Of a stretch of DNA of 64,000 bases, positions 34,466-44,595 are shown one piece after another. This DNA comes from Rhizophlyctis rosea (Eukaryota > Chytridiomycota > Chytridiomycetes > Rhizophlyctidales > Rhizophlyctidaceae), in assembly GCA_027596075.1 (NCBI GenBank), contig JADGJC010000011.1:1-64000 (forward strand), given 5' to 3'. The stretch's first letter is position 1. Every line of letters begins with the position of its first letter. The notes under the pieces are model-generated. The model worked only from the letters and a program-made list of their open reading frames with translations. It was not told the DNA's origin and made no database searches. The translations under genes were made by a program, and so were the position numbers.

Positions 34466-36347
34466 TTACAGAAGCTGATCTCTTTCCTCCCTCGCCATCC
34501 CCTCCACACTCCCACAAATCAACAACGCGTCCCTCCAAACATCCTGAATCAAGTACAACTGCATCCTTCCGACATCATCCACCTCACCCCTATACCCCTT
34601 CACCCTCCGCACACCCTCCTCCGCCCTCTTCCGAACATCTTGACATATCCCAATCAACTTCTCCAAAGCTCGGAGTTCATTGTCCGTTGACATGACATCA
34701 ACTTCACAATTCACGACCGCAATCCACTTCGAAATCCATGCTTCGTCAGCGGTATTGCTATCTAGTGCACAGCAAAGCGCTCGTAGAAGGAGCATGGTGC
34801 AATAGGGGAGTTCTCCAGATCGCAGAACATGGTCCCTAATGTGAAGTCAATGGGTGTTCATATGTTGAGTGCACCTCAATTAGGTACGAAAAGGGTGCGC
34901 AATGACTGGCTTACCCTAACAGTCCTTGGGCCTCCAGTAAAGTCATCAAATAGTCTTTTCTTGGAGCACTGGATAACAATCTTTCTACATCTGCATTGAT
35001 GTTGACAAAGTTATATGTGTTGTCGGGTAGCGTGAAGCCATACTCGGTCAACAGAAAGCTGCAAAAAGCGATGAGATTTTGATGGTCTGACGGTGCAGCC
35101 TTGCGAGGACTTACTTGTTATCATGTGGTCCATAGTTTATGAAGACCTATTAAGGTTAGACATAGATAAATCATAATGACATTTGCCCAGTACATGCTGA
35201 ATGCTAACCTGCTCCCCCTTTTTATATGGCAACAAAGTGCTGATCTTGTATGACTTGGATCTGGAGTCGTATCCTGCTTTGACCTGACTAACGCCGATGA
35301 GGGGACGCTTCAAGACACTCACGGAGAATGCCGCATGTTCACCTTTGCACTACCAGAGTGATTGAGAATGTCCAAGAGAGGAGCTAAAGCTATGGTGGGT
35401 TCTCCCGCTTTGGAAGTTTTTGACTGCGTAGTATGAAGTGTGATGCAACGTGTGTTTACTATCGTATGGTGTCAGTCATAAGGACGACAGTCGCCGACAT
35501 CTCGTGCATACCAGCAAACCATCCCCAGGTGTAATCTTTCAGGCTAGGGACATTCCCCAACTTCCGCTTTTGCATGTATTCCGCCATTCTGATATGGTCA
35601 TTGTGTACTTGATTCATTTGCTTTGTGCAAACGGCTGACATATATTTTGATCATGATGAGATCCACAGCAGCGGGCGATCATTGTTATAACATTTGAAGC
35701 TTGAAGCGAGTCTCGCACCTTGCAGCTCCAATGGAAGCATCTCAATCATGTTCAACGGCATTTGAGCAGCAACAGTGCGGAAATGTTGAGGAAGGAAGTT
35801 GATGTAGTGGACCCAGTCACTGGCGTAAGCTTTAGCTCGCTCTATCGCCAGGAAAAGAGCAAGATGGGCATGCTCACTAAACAATCCAATCCCGGGCAGC
35901 GGTCAGCGACTGGGAACAATTGGCGGATGTTGTTGCACAAAGGCATGTAATAAGGTATGGCCTACTTGGAGAAAGCATCCTCTGGAGCTATGCCGATATT
36001 TTCAGTAGTAATGAGCAGAGGGCTCGGCACTTCCACGATAACTTCATTTGCCTAAACGGTAACCGACCCAGCCGCCAAACACTTGTTAAGTGACGTGCGG
36101 CTTTGTTACAGCCAGCAGCCTGGTCTTCTCCGCCGAAATTTGACAAGTGCTTCGTGACTCACTGCTATGTCGGCGGTTGCAACCATTCCTCGTCCCGTAT
36201 CTGCAACGAGAGTTGAGCAAAGAGCGGAACCATTTGGCTATGGTTGCAATTACCATTGAATATTTCTGGTTTAAGCTTGTTTTTGGGGAGGTTGCAAGAC
36301 TCCAGCCATTGTTGGAACTGTAGCCAGACGTGTTGGTCTTCTTCCAT
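34466..36347 (-). CDS. SET-domain protein lysine methyltransferase, SETD4-like
   Basis: A multi-exon minus-strand gene starting MEEDQHVWLQFQQWLES at 36347. Diagnostic pieces appear in the SETD4/LSMT order: LLAVTKPH|ANEVIVEVPSP (with LLITTENI), HLALFLAIERAKAYASDWVH, DYTWGWF, VNTRCITLH, ALAPLLDILNHS, VFINYGPHDNK, LLTEYGFTLPDNTYNFV. The NHS and YGPHDN motifs form the S-adenosylmethionine and substrate pocket, so the enzyme looks intact. The C-terminal helical domain (LGICQDVRKRAEEGVRRVKG-like stretch, ending REERDQLL) is the Rubisco-LSMT substrate-binding type. The exact target protein cannot be told. Introns are short; one between KPH and ANEV is about 46 nt. The gene is divergent from COX20, with 176 bases between the two starts. 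Confidence 0.82.
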
Positions 36348-36427
36348 GAGGGAACGGTACTATCCAGCGGCAAAATGAGTGGAAAGATGGGAAAAGATGT
36401 AAAAATAGACCAACCCGTCAAAACGTG

Positions 36428-36445
36428 TTTCGCGCGTTGTGGCTT
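36428..36445 (+). promoter_or_regulatory. 18-bp motif with E2F-like core, copy 2
   Basis: The same GTTTCGCGCGTTGTGGCT as at 27796. Here it lies in the 176-base divergent promoter between the SETD4-like gene and COX20, 79 bases before the COX20 ATG. TTTCGCGC matches the E2F-type consensus. Position in a short shared promoter makes a regulatory role plausible. Confidence 0.45.
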
Positions 36446-36523
36446 GCGGCTTTTCGCGAAGCAAACAAACAACTCGATCCCAATTCTTCCCCTCTTCCTA
36501 CAACCTCTTCTTCACCCACAAAA

Positions 36524-37137
36524 ATGTCATCTACACACGACACCGCACCGCCAGCCAGCGAAGCAGCTTCCCGCTCAACCGCCATTCAAGTGCCCTTTGA
36601 ATTTGACCAAAAGAAAAAACCCTCTACCATCGATGTCCTAAAGGTCTGTGAGCAACTAGCCGTGCTGCGGAAATATCCACTCCACAATATCTCACACTCA
36701 CTACTAAAATGGGACAGAACCTCAAACCCGAAGAACTAAAATTCGACAACGTCGCTCGCCTACCTTGCGCCAGACGATCACTACTAACTGGAATTGGAGG
36801 AGGTTTAGCAGTAGCCACTATCCGTTTCGCGGTAACAAGTAAGTTTGAAGTTTCTCCCCAAACTCCACAACGAACTTCATAACTTAACGCTGAACCGAAA
36901 CCCTTTCGTTTTCTCTACAGGAAAAGGGTTCACGGCGGGAAGTTGGGGTTTTGTATCATTCGCAACAATATCTGCACTATCGTGGTAAGTGTCGACCTCG
37001 GCCATGCAAGAGTCTCCCCAATTGACGCATTGCTTTCCAGGGAATGGTGTCGACTACAAAAAAGCGTAGTGCAGAAAGAACTAGATAAGATGCAGAGGTC
37101 AAATACCCAATCAACACAACCACCTGCTCAATCGTGA
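36524..37137 (+). CDS. COX20: Cytochrome c oxidase assembly protein COX20
   Basis: Four exons, 36524-36643, 36718-36838, 36921-36984 and 37041-37137, give 133 residues, typical of COX20/FAM36A. Family role: inner-membrane chaperone that stabilises newly made Cox2 for maturation. The conserved core is visible: KKKPSTIDVLK, then PCARRSLLTGIGGGLAVATI (first membrane segment), then TAGSWGFVSFATISALSW (second). WEWCRLQKSVVQKELDKMQ follows and is formed across the last junction (TG|G). The two hydrophobic segments in a short protein with acidic and Ser-rich ends fit the known hairpin topology. Confidence 0.92.
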
Positions 37138-37231
37138 CCCCTTGCCGCTTTTCATCGTGTGCTCGTGATACAACGATGGACTTCCGCGTCATTGATTATT
37201 TACAAACATTGGATACCTCACTCCATATCCA

Positions 37232-39777
37232 TTAATACTCCCCACCATCCAACATCGCAGTCCAATCGTACGGTTTCCATTTCCCCAAAAAATCTTTCAG
37301 CCGTGGTCCAGCAACCGCGGGATCCATCCGTCTGGGCCGTCGCCACTTGTCCGGTGGAAGTTCTAACATGCTTCCTATCACTTCCTACGAATAAAAATAC
37401 GAAGTCAAAATCAAATCTCCGAAGCACTGAACAAAGAAGTCGATGCAGCTACCAAAGATACTTACCCTCCCAAACCACTCCCTCCACTCCTGCCCCTCGA
37501 TGACATGCCCATACCCCCTATTCGGATCAAACCACACATGGAAATACGGCAAATTCTTCACCATACTCCTCCTGACCCCGTTCTTCCCCGTATCAATAAC
37601 CTTCTGGTGCTGCGACCACTCCTCCTCACTGCTCAAGATCGCTTCCTTGAAATATGCCGGCGCGTCTTCCCACTTCTCCATTGGCACCGGTATGCACTCG
37701 ATCACTGCGTGCTTCTGCCATTTGAAGTTGATCACCTGTTCCATGAAGATCACGCCTTTGTTTTCTGCGGAAAACATTTGGATGAGGCATTTTTGGAAAT
37801 TCTGTCGGGTTTGAATTAGTCAGAGAGTATGTAGTCGTCGGCCCATTATGGTTGGTTCCTATTCGTAACACATACCCGTATTTCATCCCATGCATCGTCA
37901 TCACATTCCAGGGTAGTAAGCACATGCTCCACAGGTACAATAAGACAATGGCCCGGTACCATGCTGATCACTTCAGGCATTGCCAAATACACCTTGGTTC
38001 CCAACGCGGCGATCTGCGCCCGAGGCTTTTGTTCCTCTTGGAAGCAGAAGGAGCACTTAGCCTGAGCGCTTTGCGAACGGCGAAAGTCTGTGCCAGTGAG
38101 GAATCAAAGATCAAAGACTGTAACGCCAGTAATGGAAGCAAATCTTTGCCCACCTTGTACAGCCCTAGCCCGCTTTTGCTCCTCCGTCCGACTCTTCTTG
38201 TGCGACAACCGGTCCGCACTATCATCCATGTAATCCAGATCATTCTTGAATGTCACATCTCCGGCGATCCGATTCGCCATCACATCATCGTAGTCTGCAC
38301 CAGATGCCATGCGCTCCTGCATGATAAGATCATTCAAACCCAATTTGTCCTCCTCAGCGCTGTACCGGAGGCGGTTCCCGTGTTCGTCATGAGTGTCTTT
38401 TTCCACCTGTTGAAGACAGGGAAAAGCATCAGCTCTCACTCTGCTTTGCCAATGCACCAGGCCAGCCAACCTTGTGTTTCTCACGTCTGCGCGGACCCTG
38501 ACTGGTGGGTTGACTGGAAGGTGTGCCGATATCTTGTAACCTTCCCCGGCTATCGACATTTGATAGGATGACCGTGTCCGCCTTGTGAACGTACATGATG
38601 AGTCCTCGCGTTGAAATCGAATGCTTTTATTGATCCTCACCTGCCCACGCTCTTCGGCTCGTCTCTTCTCCCCTTCATATTCCTTCTCCAATGCATCCGC
38701 ATCCGGCAAACCCATCAGTTTTGCCTTCAGAACGCGCGATTGCAGTTTATTCAGTTCGTCTTTTGAAAGTACTTTTTGGGTGTTGGATGTTGGTGGCGTG
38801 TTACGTGGAAGAGCGGATGGGATGCGGGTAGGCGGTGGTGCAGGAGCGCTACTGGTTACAGTGGCCGGTCGGGTTGAAGCCGCACGTGAGCTTATAGCGG
38901 GATCTTCGGCTTTGCTGGACCGAGATGATTCGGTGCGACCCGCCCGTCGAGAGTTATCTTCGGATGGGCGTTGGAAGGATGCACCACTTCGAACAGTGGG
39001 TCGGTAGCCATCATCGCGTCTTTCCCGCCCTTTCTGAGATCGACGGTCGTCAAGGAAAGCGCGCTCTGCTTTAGCTTCCTCAAAATCTTCCAGTGACTGT
39101 TGGAAATAAGACAATCAGATTCATGAATCCGAAGGGCATCCAGTAGTTTGCAAACGTACACCATATCGCTCCATTGCAACATCCTGCACAGAACGTCCTT
39201 CCGCCTCGGCTGTTTCATACACTCGCTTCAGCTTCATCATCCGCCAATTCGCTCCATTATCTCCATATTCATAAGATCGTCCCGTTGGCGCTGGCTTATC
39301 TTCTGTTGGCAGATTGGTGGCCCCGGGTTCGTCAAGCACACCAGACCCACCCTCTTTGAAATATGGGTTCAACTCTCGTTCAGCTCGTATCGCCTGAATT
39401 GACGTCAGCATCAACATTCATGAGAAGCTGGTGTCACAACGAACTCTTACCTTCCGTCTCTTCTCCTCCCTGTCCTTTTCCGTCTCCTCCTTCTCCACTT
39501 CCTCAATTCTTCTTTTCTGCCCAAACGAAGAGAAGTCTTGCACGTCCGTCATCCAGTCCTCACGTTGAGCAACCGCAGGAAGCGAGGGTCCGCCAGCTTC
39601 CTCCTGTTGAGCCTGTGGTATTTCGACAACAGCGGGCTTCTCGACCCACATACCTTCACCCTCGGAGGCTGACGACGGACTTCTGTCCCGTTTGGAGTGG
39701 GAGGACTTCTCTGACTTGTGCTTCTTTTTTCCCTTCTTGGAGGAACTATCCTTCTTGTGTTTCTTTTCCTTCCCCAT
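37232..39777 (-). CDS. CWF19: CWF19-like splicing factor (CwfJ family)
   Basis: Associated with late spliceosomes and lariat turnover (Cwf19/CWF19L2, partner of the debranching machinery). The start MGKEKKHKKDSSSKKGKKKH at 39777 opens a Lys/Ser-rich N-terminus. Exons with YGDNGANWRMMKLKRVYETA, a Ser/Pro/Arg linker, KEYEGEKRRAEERGQ and LNDLIMQERMASGADYDDVM follow. The CwfJ C-terminal domain 1 contains AKCSFCFQEEQKPRAQIAAL, VPGHCLIVPVEHV and the HIT-like KHAVIECIPVP. Domain 2 runs through NLPYFHVWFDPNRGYGHVIE to LELPPDKWRRPRRMDP and ends at a TAA at 37232-37234. Length is about 700 residues. It is convergent with COX20 (95 bases between the stops) and divergent from the SWEET gene. Confidence 0.92.
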
Positions 39778-40058
39778 CTTGCCCGACGACTCTGAGGTTC
39801 AAACGTTGTGCAAATCGTTTAAAAGGGGGCTGTAGAACAGCGAAAAAGGAACTGTTTGGGACCTGTTTGTCCAAGTGCTGCGATCAGACGCACCATCAGC
39901 CCTGCGCCATTTCGTAATTGCCCATCATAAGACCAATCACGCGTTCGTCTTGAGTCTTGACCGTCTCCGTTGAAGCCGCTCCCATCCCTTTCCCACTGTC
40001 TTAATTGCGATCGTTGACTCCTTCCTTCCCACCGCCAGACTTCAGAACATAATACACG

Positions 40059-41119
40059 ATGTCTATTTTGGAAGTGGCAGCCACTATTCTAAGTGTGGGC
40101 TTCTTCTGGACAAATGTGTAAGTGCAGACCCACCAAGTGCACGCGGGTCTGAATGTGCCTTCCCCTGCCTCACCTTCTTTGCAACCATAGCATGAGCGTG
40201 CACAACCTCAAGCGTGCTGGCGCAGTGGGAAACGCAAGGTAATGAATTTGAGGTGGCCGTCATACCTACCGTTTTTGACTGATTGACTTCTTTAGTATCG
40301 TGCCCTACATATCTATGTTCGTCAAGTACGTGAAAATCTCTCATCACCTTCCCCTCCCTCCATTTGAAGCGAGAGGGCTCGTTGTTTCCCATTTGGCACA
40401 AGCTCAATTTTATACATTCACTATCTATCAGCTGCACGTTCTGGCTAAAATACGGCATTCTCTTGCCAAACGAAGCCATCATCCTGGTCAACGCCGCTGG
40501 ACTCCTACTCTCCATCTACTGCCTGCTCATTTTCCACCGATACCATGACAGACGCGTAAGCAACTGCTGAGTCTTTGTCAAGCACGCCTGATTGATCCCA
40601 TGATGTCATTCGCTGATTCGGCATTTCTCCATTTCATTCAGGACCAAACGGAAAAGCACCTCGGAATCACGTTCGTCTGTGTTCTCATTGTCCTCGGTTA
40701 CGTACGGTACAACGCCCGGTCCGAGTTCATAACCGAACAGTTGGGCTTCCTTGCTTGTGCCTGCTCAATGGTCATGTTTGGGTCACCTTTAGTTTCTCTG
40801 GTGGGTAGACGGCAATCGAAATCCAACCTCTAAACTTCGATATGCTGAACATGTCCACAATCAGCGCCAAGTTTTGGCAAGTCGAAATCCCCATCCACAC
40901 ATCATCCTTCCCGTAGCCCTTACATCTTTCATCGTATGCACACTCTGGACGATGATTGGTCTCTCACTTGACGACACTTTCGTGACCTTGCCCAACGCCA
41001 CTGGCGCCCTTCTTGCGTTTGTGCAACTGGCTGTTCTGTATATTTTCCGTGGGAAGGCTGGGAAGGATGGCTCGGAACCCATACTGCCTACTCAAATGAT
41101 GTCCAGACTGAGCTTGTAG
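40059..41119 (+). CDS. SWEET-family sugar transporter
   Basis: Six exons: 40059-40117, 40191-40238, 40296-40325, 40432-40555, 40642-40800 and 40865-41119, giving 224 residues, the usual SWEET length. Two MtN3/saliva three-helix units joined by a linker helix are visible. The first unit reads SVHNLKRAGAVGNASIVPY and CTFWLKYGILLPNEAIILVN, with the conserved W..YG and N. The second has FLACACSMVMFGSPLVSL, then VCTLWTMIGLSLDDTFVTLP and NATGALLAFVQLAVLYIF, with the matching W, D and PN. These bidirectional uniporters carry mono- or disaccharides across the plasma membrane or endomembranes; the substrate cannot be read from sequence. The gene starts 282 bases from the divergent CWF19 gene. Confidence 0.9.
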
Positions 41120-41562
41120 TTGGAATCACGTCGGTAGCATTAAGAAGGACAGGCACGCATCAGACGAAATTGGGCACTACTTGGAAGAGGTTAGAGATTG
41201 GCAGCTACTATTTATCCGTTTCAATTGGCTTGTTCGCGGTTTACTTCACCATTGGGATTGCCGATGTACGGTTCTATGAGATGAAATAGGTGATACCCTG
41301 TGTGAGATGACCTCGTTGTCGCTTACGTAAGATAGTTGTGACTGTATATCACGTGAAGGGACACCGCCACAATCTCCTGGCACTGAAACCTTCACCCTCG
41401 CCCAGATTTCTAATCTTACTTTTTCAATACCTACCTAACTTTCTCCCCTCCATCTGTAAGAAGTTCTCCTGTTTAGTCCGATAATAGACCACGCTTACTC
41501 TGACAGTGTGTGCTTACAGGCCTTGAACGTCCTGTTTTCTTACTTGCCTCCCCACCCTCATA
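41120..41562. other. Intergenic region with a CACGTG site
   Basis: 3' flank of the SWEET gene and promoter of the ankyrin gene. A CACGTG palindrome lies at 41350-41355. No coding pattern was recognised. Confidence 0.45.
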
Positions 41563-43014
41563 ATGGAACCTGCCCTCTCCCCAGAATTGATAAGGGATAT
41601 TGCTCGTCTCTCGGGTCCCAAAATCAGCCGTTCCATCCGCCGCACCAATAAGTACTACCACGCCCTCATCACCCCTAAGGACCTGATATGGGCAGAGGCA
41701 GGCTGGAGATGTTTCGCGAAAGGTCTCGGGGAATGCTGGGAATGGGCGGTGGAAAACGGTCATAGGAGAATCCTAGAGGCGTATTTCCCTGATATGGAAC
41801 CACAAGAGCTAGAAAGCACGTTAGGCATGGCAGCCTATGCGGGATGGGTGAACGTGTTGGACTTTATGCTGACCAAAGGTGTGAACGTGGACGCCAATAA
41901 TGGGTTAGCCCTTCACGCAGCCTGCAGAAACGGCCACGTCGATTGCGTGCAACGCCTCCTCGAAGCCAACACCGATATCCATATCCTGAATGATCACGCC
42001 CTAATAACCGCCGCAGAGAAGGGCCACGTTGAAGTCATCAAAATTCTGCTGGGAGCTGGGGCCAACATTCATGCACAAAGGGAAGGAGCACTACAGTTAG
42101 CTGCATGCAATGGAGAAGTTCGGGTTGCTCAGACACTCTTGGAGGCTGGGGCGGACATCCACGCGGATAACGATAGACCACTGATGGGAGCAGTCGTGAA
42201 TGGACGGCTGGAGATGGTTCGGACTTTGTTGGCCGCGGGAGCTAATAGGGCGACGGAGGAGGAAAAGGCTTTACGGTTGGCGGCGAACGACGGGAATGCC
42301 GCGATGGTGAAACTGCTCCTAGAAGCCGGAGCGGACCTCCACGTTCGTAACGAATCCACCCTTATATTGGCAGGACGGGACGGACATTTGGGGGTGGTGG
42401 ACGTCTTGTTAGCAGGTGGAGCGGATGTCCATGCTCGGAACGAGTTGGCTTTGACATTGTCGGCTGAAGCTGGGCATGTAGATATAGTCCGGAAGTTAAT
42501 CGCGGCCGGTGCGGATCTTTCCATGCGCAATAGTCAGGCGTTGCGTCAGGCAGCCGGGGAGGGGCGTCTTGAAGTTGTGAAAATTTTGGTGGAAGCGGGT
42601 GCGAATGATGATCGGGGTGATGCGGTGTTTCAAGCTGCGGCCAACGCTAAGGTGGAGGTTGTGAAATACTTAGTGGATGTCGGAGCAAGTCTTCGGGTGC
42701 GGAACCAAGCACTATTCTGTGCGGTACGGGATGGGCATACGGCTGTAGTGGAAATTCTTTTGGTCGGAAGAGCAGACGCTGATGTTTGTGGTGCGGCAAT
42801 TTTGGCGATGGAGGAAGGGAATGTTGATATCATGAGAGTTATTTTGCATAAGGCGGAAGGTTTTCTGAATCGAGAACTCTTGCTGTTTTTTGCAAAATCT
42901 CGAGATAAGGTTGCATTTATAGATATGCTGGAGGAACCCAGCCCTGTTCCTACTCGACGTGAGTGGACCAGATCCGAAGGTCGCCTGAAGAGGGCGGATG
43001 ATGAGGAAAGATAA
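41563..43014 (+). CDS. F-box-like protein with 30-residue ankyrin repeats
   Basis: Intronless, 483 residues. Residues 1-60 (LSPELIRDIARLSGPKISRS, IRRTNKYYHALITP) look like a divergent F-box. From residue 116 there are seven repeats of exactly 30 residues (41908-42537), for example ALITAAEKGHVEVIKILLGA then GANIHAQREG. Shorter 28-29-residue copies follow. Each has the ankyrin helix-turn-helix (A..GH.EVV..LL.AGAD.H) but lacks about three residues of the usual 33-residue unit. The C-terminus is basic (RSEGRLKRADDEER). F-box plus ankyrin proteins usually act as SCF ubiquitin-ligase substrate adaptors; that is inference here. The intronless structure is unusual beside its intron-rich neighbours. 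Confidence 0.88.
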   Translation: MEPALSPELIRDIARLSGPKISRSIRRTNKYYHALITPKDLIWAEAGWRCFAKGLGECWEWAVENGHRRILEAYFPDMEPQELESTLGMAAYAGWVNVLDFMLTKGVNVDANNGLALHAACRNGHVDCVQRLLEANTDIHILNDHALITAAEKGHVEVIKILLGAGANIHAQREGALQLAACNGEVRVAQTLLEAGADIHADNDRPLMGAVVNGRLEMVRTLLAAGANRATEEEKALRLAANDGNAAMVKLLLEAGADLHVRNESTLILAGRDGHLGVVDVLLAGGADVHARNELALTLSAEAGHVDIVRKLIAAGADLSMRNSQALRQAAGEGRLEVVKILVEAGANDDRGDAVFQAAANAKVEVVKYLVDVGASLRVRNQALFCAVRDGHTAVVEILLVGRADADVCGAAILAMEEGNVDIMRVILHKAEGFLNRELLLFFAKSRDKVAFIDMLEEPSPVPTRREWTRSEGRLKRADDEER

Positions 43015-43066
43015 CAACATCTAGAATCCACATAATTGTATGATACATTTTGCAATCATTTACAAA

Positions 43067-43072
43067 AATAAA
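43067..43072 (+). terminator. AATAAA polyadenylation signal for the ankyrin gene
   Basis: AATAAA lies 53 bases after the ankyrin gene stop, in AT-rich DNA between two convergent genes. The position fits a 3'-end processing signal. Confidence 0.5.
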
Positions 43073-43144
43073 GGTCCTCATCCCATATTTGCAGGCCAAT
43101 GATATAGGCCAAATTACCCAACATCTGTAATGTAGATTGTTTCT

Positions 43145-44333
43145 CTACAAATATCTCTGGGACAAAAGGTATGCAATGAGGCCAAAAATGACCATCAAGA
43201 TGGCGTCAATCTGCCTTTTTTGGCGTTCAATGTCCTGCAGGCGGGGAGCAAGCGGTGCTGCTGGTGTGAGGGGTGGTGCTGGATTGCGAGGTGGGCCGGA
43301 CTGGGTTGATGAGGGCGGTCTATCTGAGGGGCGAGGAATGGATTGTTGTGATTGCGATGGTGCTGGAGTTGTAATTGCGGGTGCGGATGATGATGAATTG
43401 GCTGGTGAACTTGCTGATAGAGATGATGCAGGTGATTGTGTGTTGGTTGCGGGATGTGTGGCAGGAGGCGACAAGGTGGAAGCTGTAGAATCTTGGGCTG
43501 TAGCAACCTTTTCCGTCTCTGCAGTTGCGTTCTCCTTCACATCCTCCTCCCCTTCCCTGACTTTCCCATCCTCCGCGTTCCCACCATCCTGCCCCTCCTG
43601 CTTGACAATAACTCCCAGTCCTTCCTCAGCCACCATCTTCACACTCGCCACTTCACTCTCATCCGGCAATGCATCGTCATTCCGGCTGCCGCACGACCCA
43701 CACGTCCACGATCGGCTCTTCTTTGCGCACACCTTGCGCTCCTCCTCCGTCCAATCTAACGATCCTATGGCCCCATCCCCTTTCGTGGGGAAGAATGATA
43801 TGATGGCGGTCAATGCGGTGCGGACGCCCCAAGCCGGTCGCCAAAATTCGGGATGGTGGCCGGAGATGGATAGGCATATTTTCTTGTTCACCTCAAAGCG
43901 GCCGTTGGGAGTGAGGAAGGCAAAGTCTGGTGGCTGAATGAGAAGTATCATAAGAACCATGGTCGGTATGCGCTGGACCGCATGCCTCTATTCTTCGCGC
44001 CCTTTTGACTACTTCTGCTAGCAGAGCACTTCCAGTGTGCGCTAAAACTCATACCTTGAAGGGATAGTCTGCGGGAAAGATGATACGACCATGATATCTG
44101 CCGCCTTGAAAGCCACCTTCCGGGGGACCTCGAATAGTGAAATGCCTGGTGCGCAAGTTTACGTCAGCAGCTTGAGCTGGGGAATACATATAAACACGTT
44201 GCGCAACCTCATACCATTCGAACATATTGTCCTCCAGCGGCCCAGCACTGAACTCGGGTGACGGGTCCTGCCGAAGTTCGGCAAATTCTTTCATCAAACG
44301 CTTAACAGCGGCACTGCGCGACGTTGCGGCCAT
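43145..44333 (-). CDS. Tail-anchored ubiquitin-conjugating enzyme, UBC6/UBE2J type
   Basis: E2 enzyme of ER-associated degradation. Three exons, 44333-44215, 44145-44055 and 43933-43145, give 332 residues. The start MAATSRSAAVKRLMKEFAEL is preferred over a longer frame that has no upstream homology. The UBC fold reads LEDNMFEW|HFTIRGP, GGRYHGRIIFPADYPFK and LTPNGRFEVNKK. The catalytic cysteine is in NKKICLSISGHHPEFW, followed by GVRTALTAIISFFPTKGDGA; lack of a nearby HPN triad is typical of the UBE2J class. A long Ser/Pro/Thr-rich linker leads to a C-terminal hydrophobic anchor, AILMVIFGLIAYLLSQRYL. A zinc-knuckle-like SWTCGSCGS follows the UBC domain, as in UBE2J1. Confidence 0.94.
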
Positions 44334-44595
44334 GGAGAAGATTATTATCGTTTGGTGCAGGTGAGGAATGAAAGGTAGATTTGACTGTGACAGAAATGAA
44401 ATGGGGAAGGAAGGTGGAGGAGATACGGGGTGGTTCAACTTGCCACGTGGAAATCGCGCGACCTCCAAGCCACCTTCCACCACATCGCGTTTCGAAAGTA
44501 GAACGCGAAGCATTGAACAATATAGATAGCTCATTCATAGTAGTTGCCATGAGCATGTCATCATCCGACAAGTCAAGCAAAATATGGGCGCTCCA

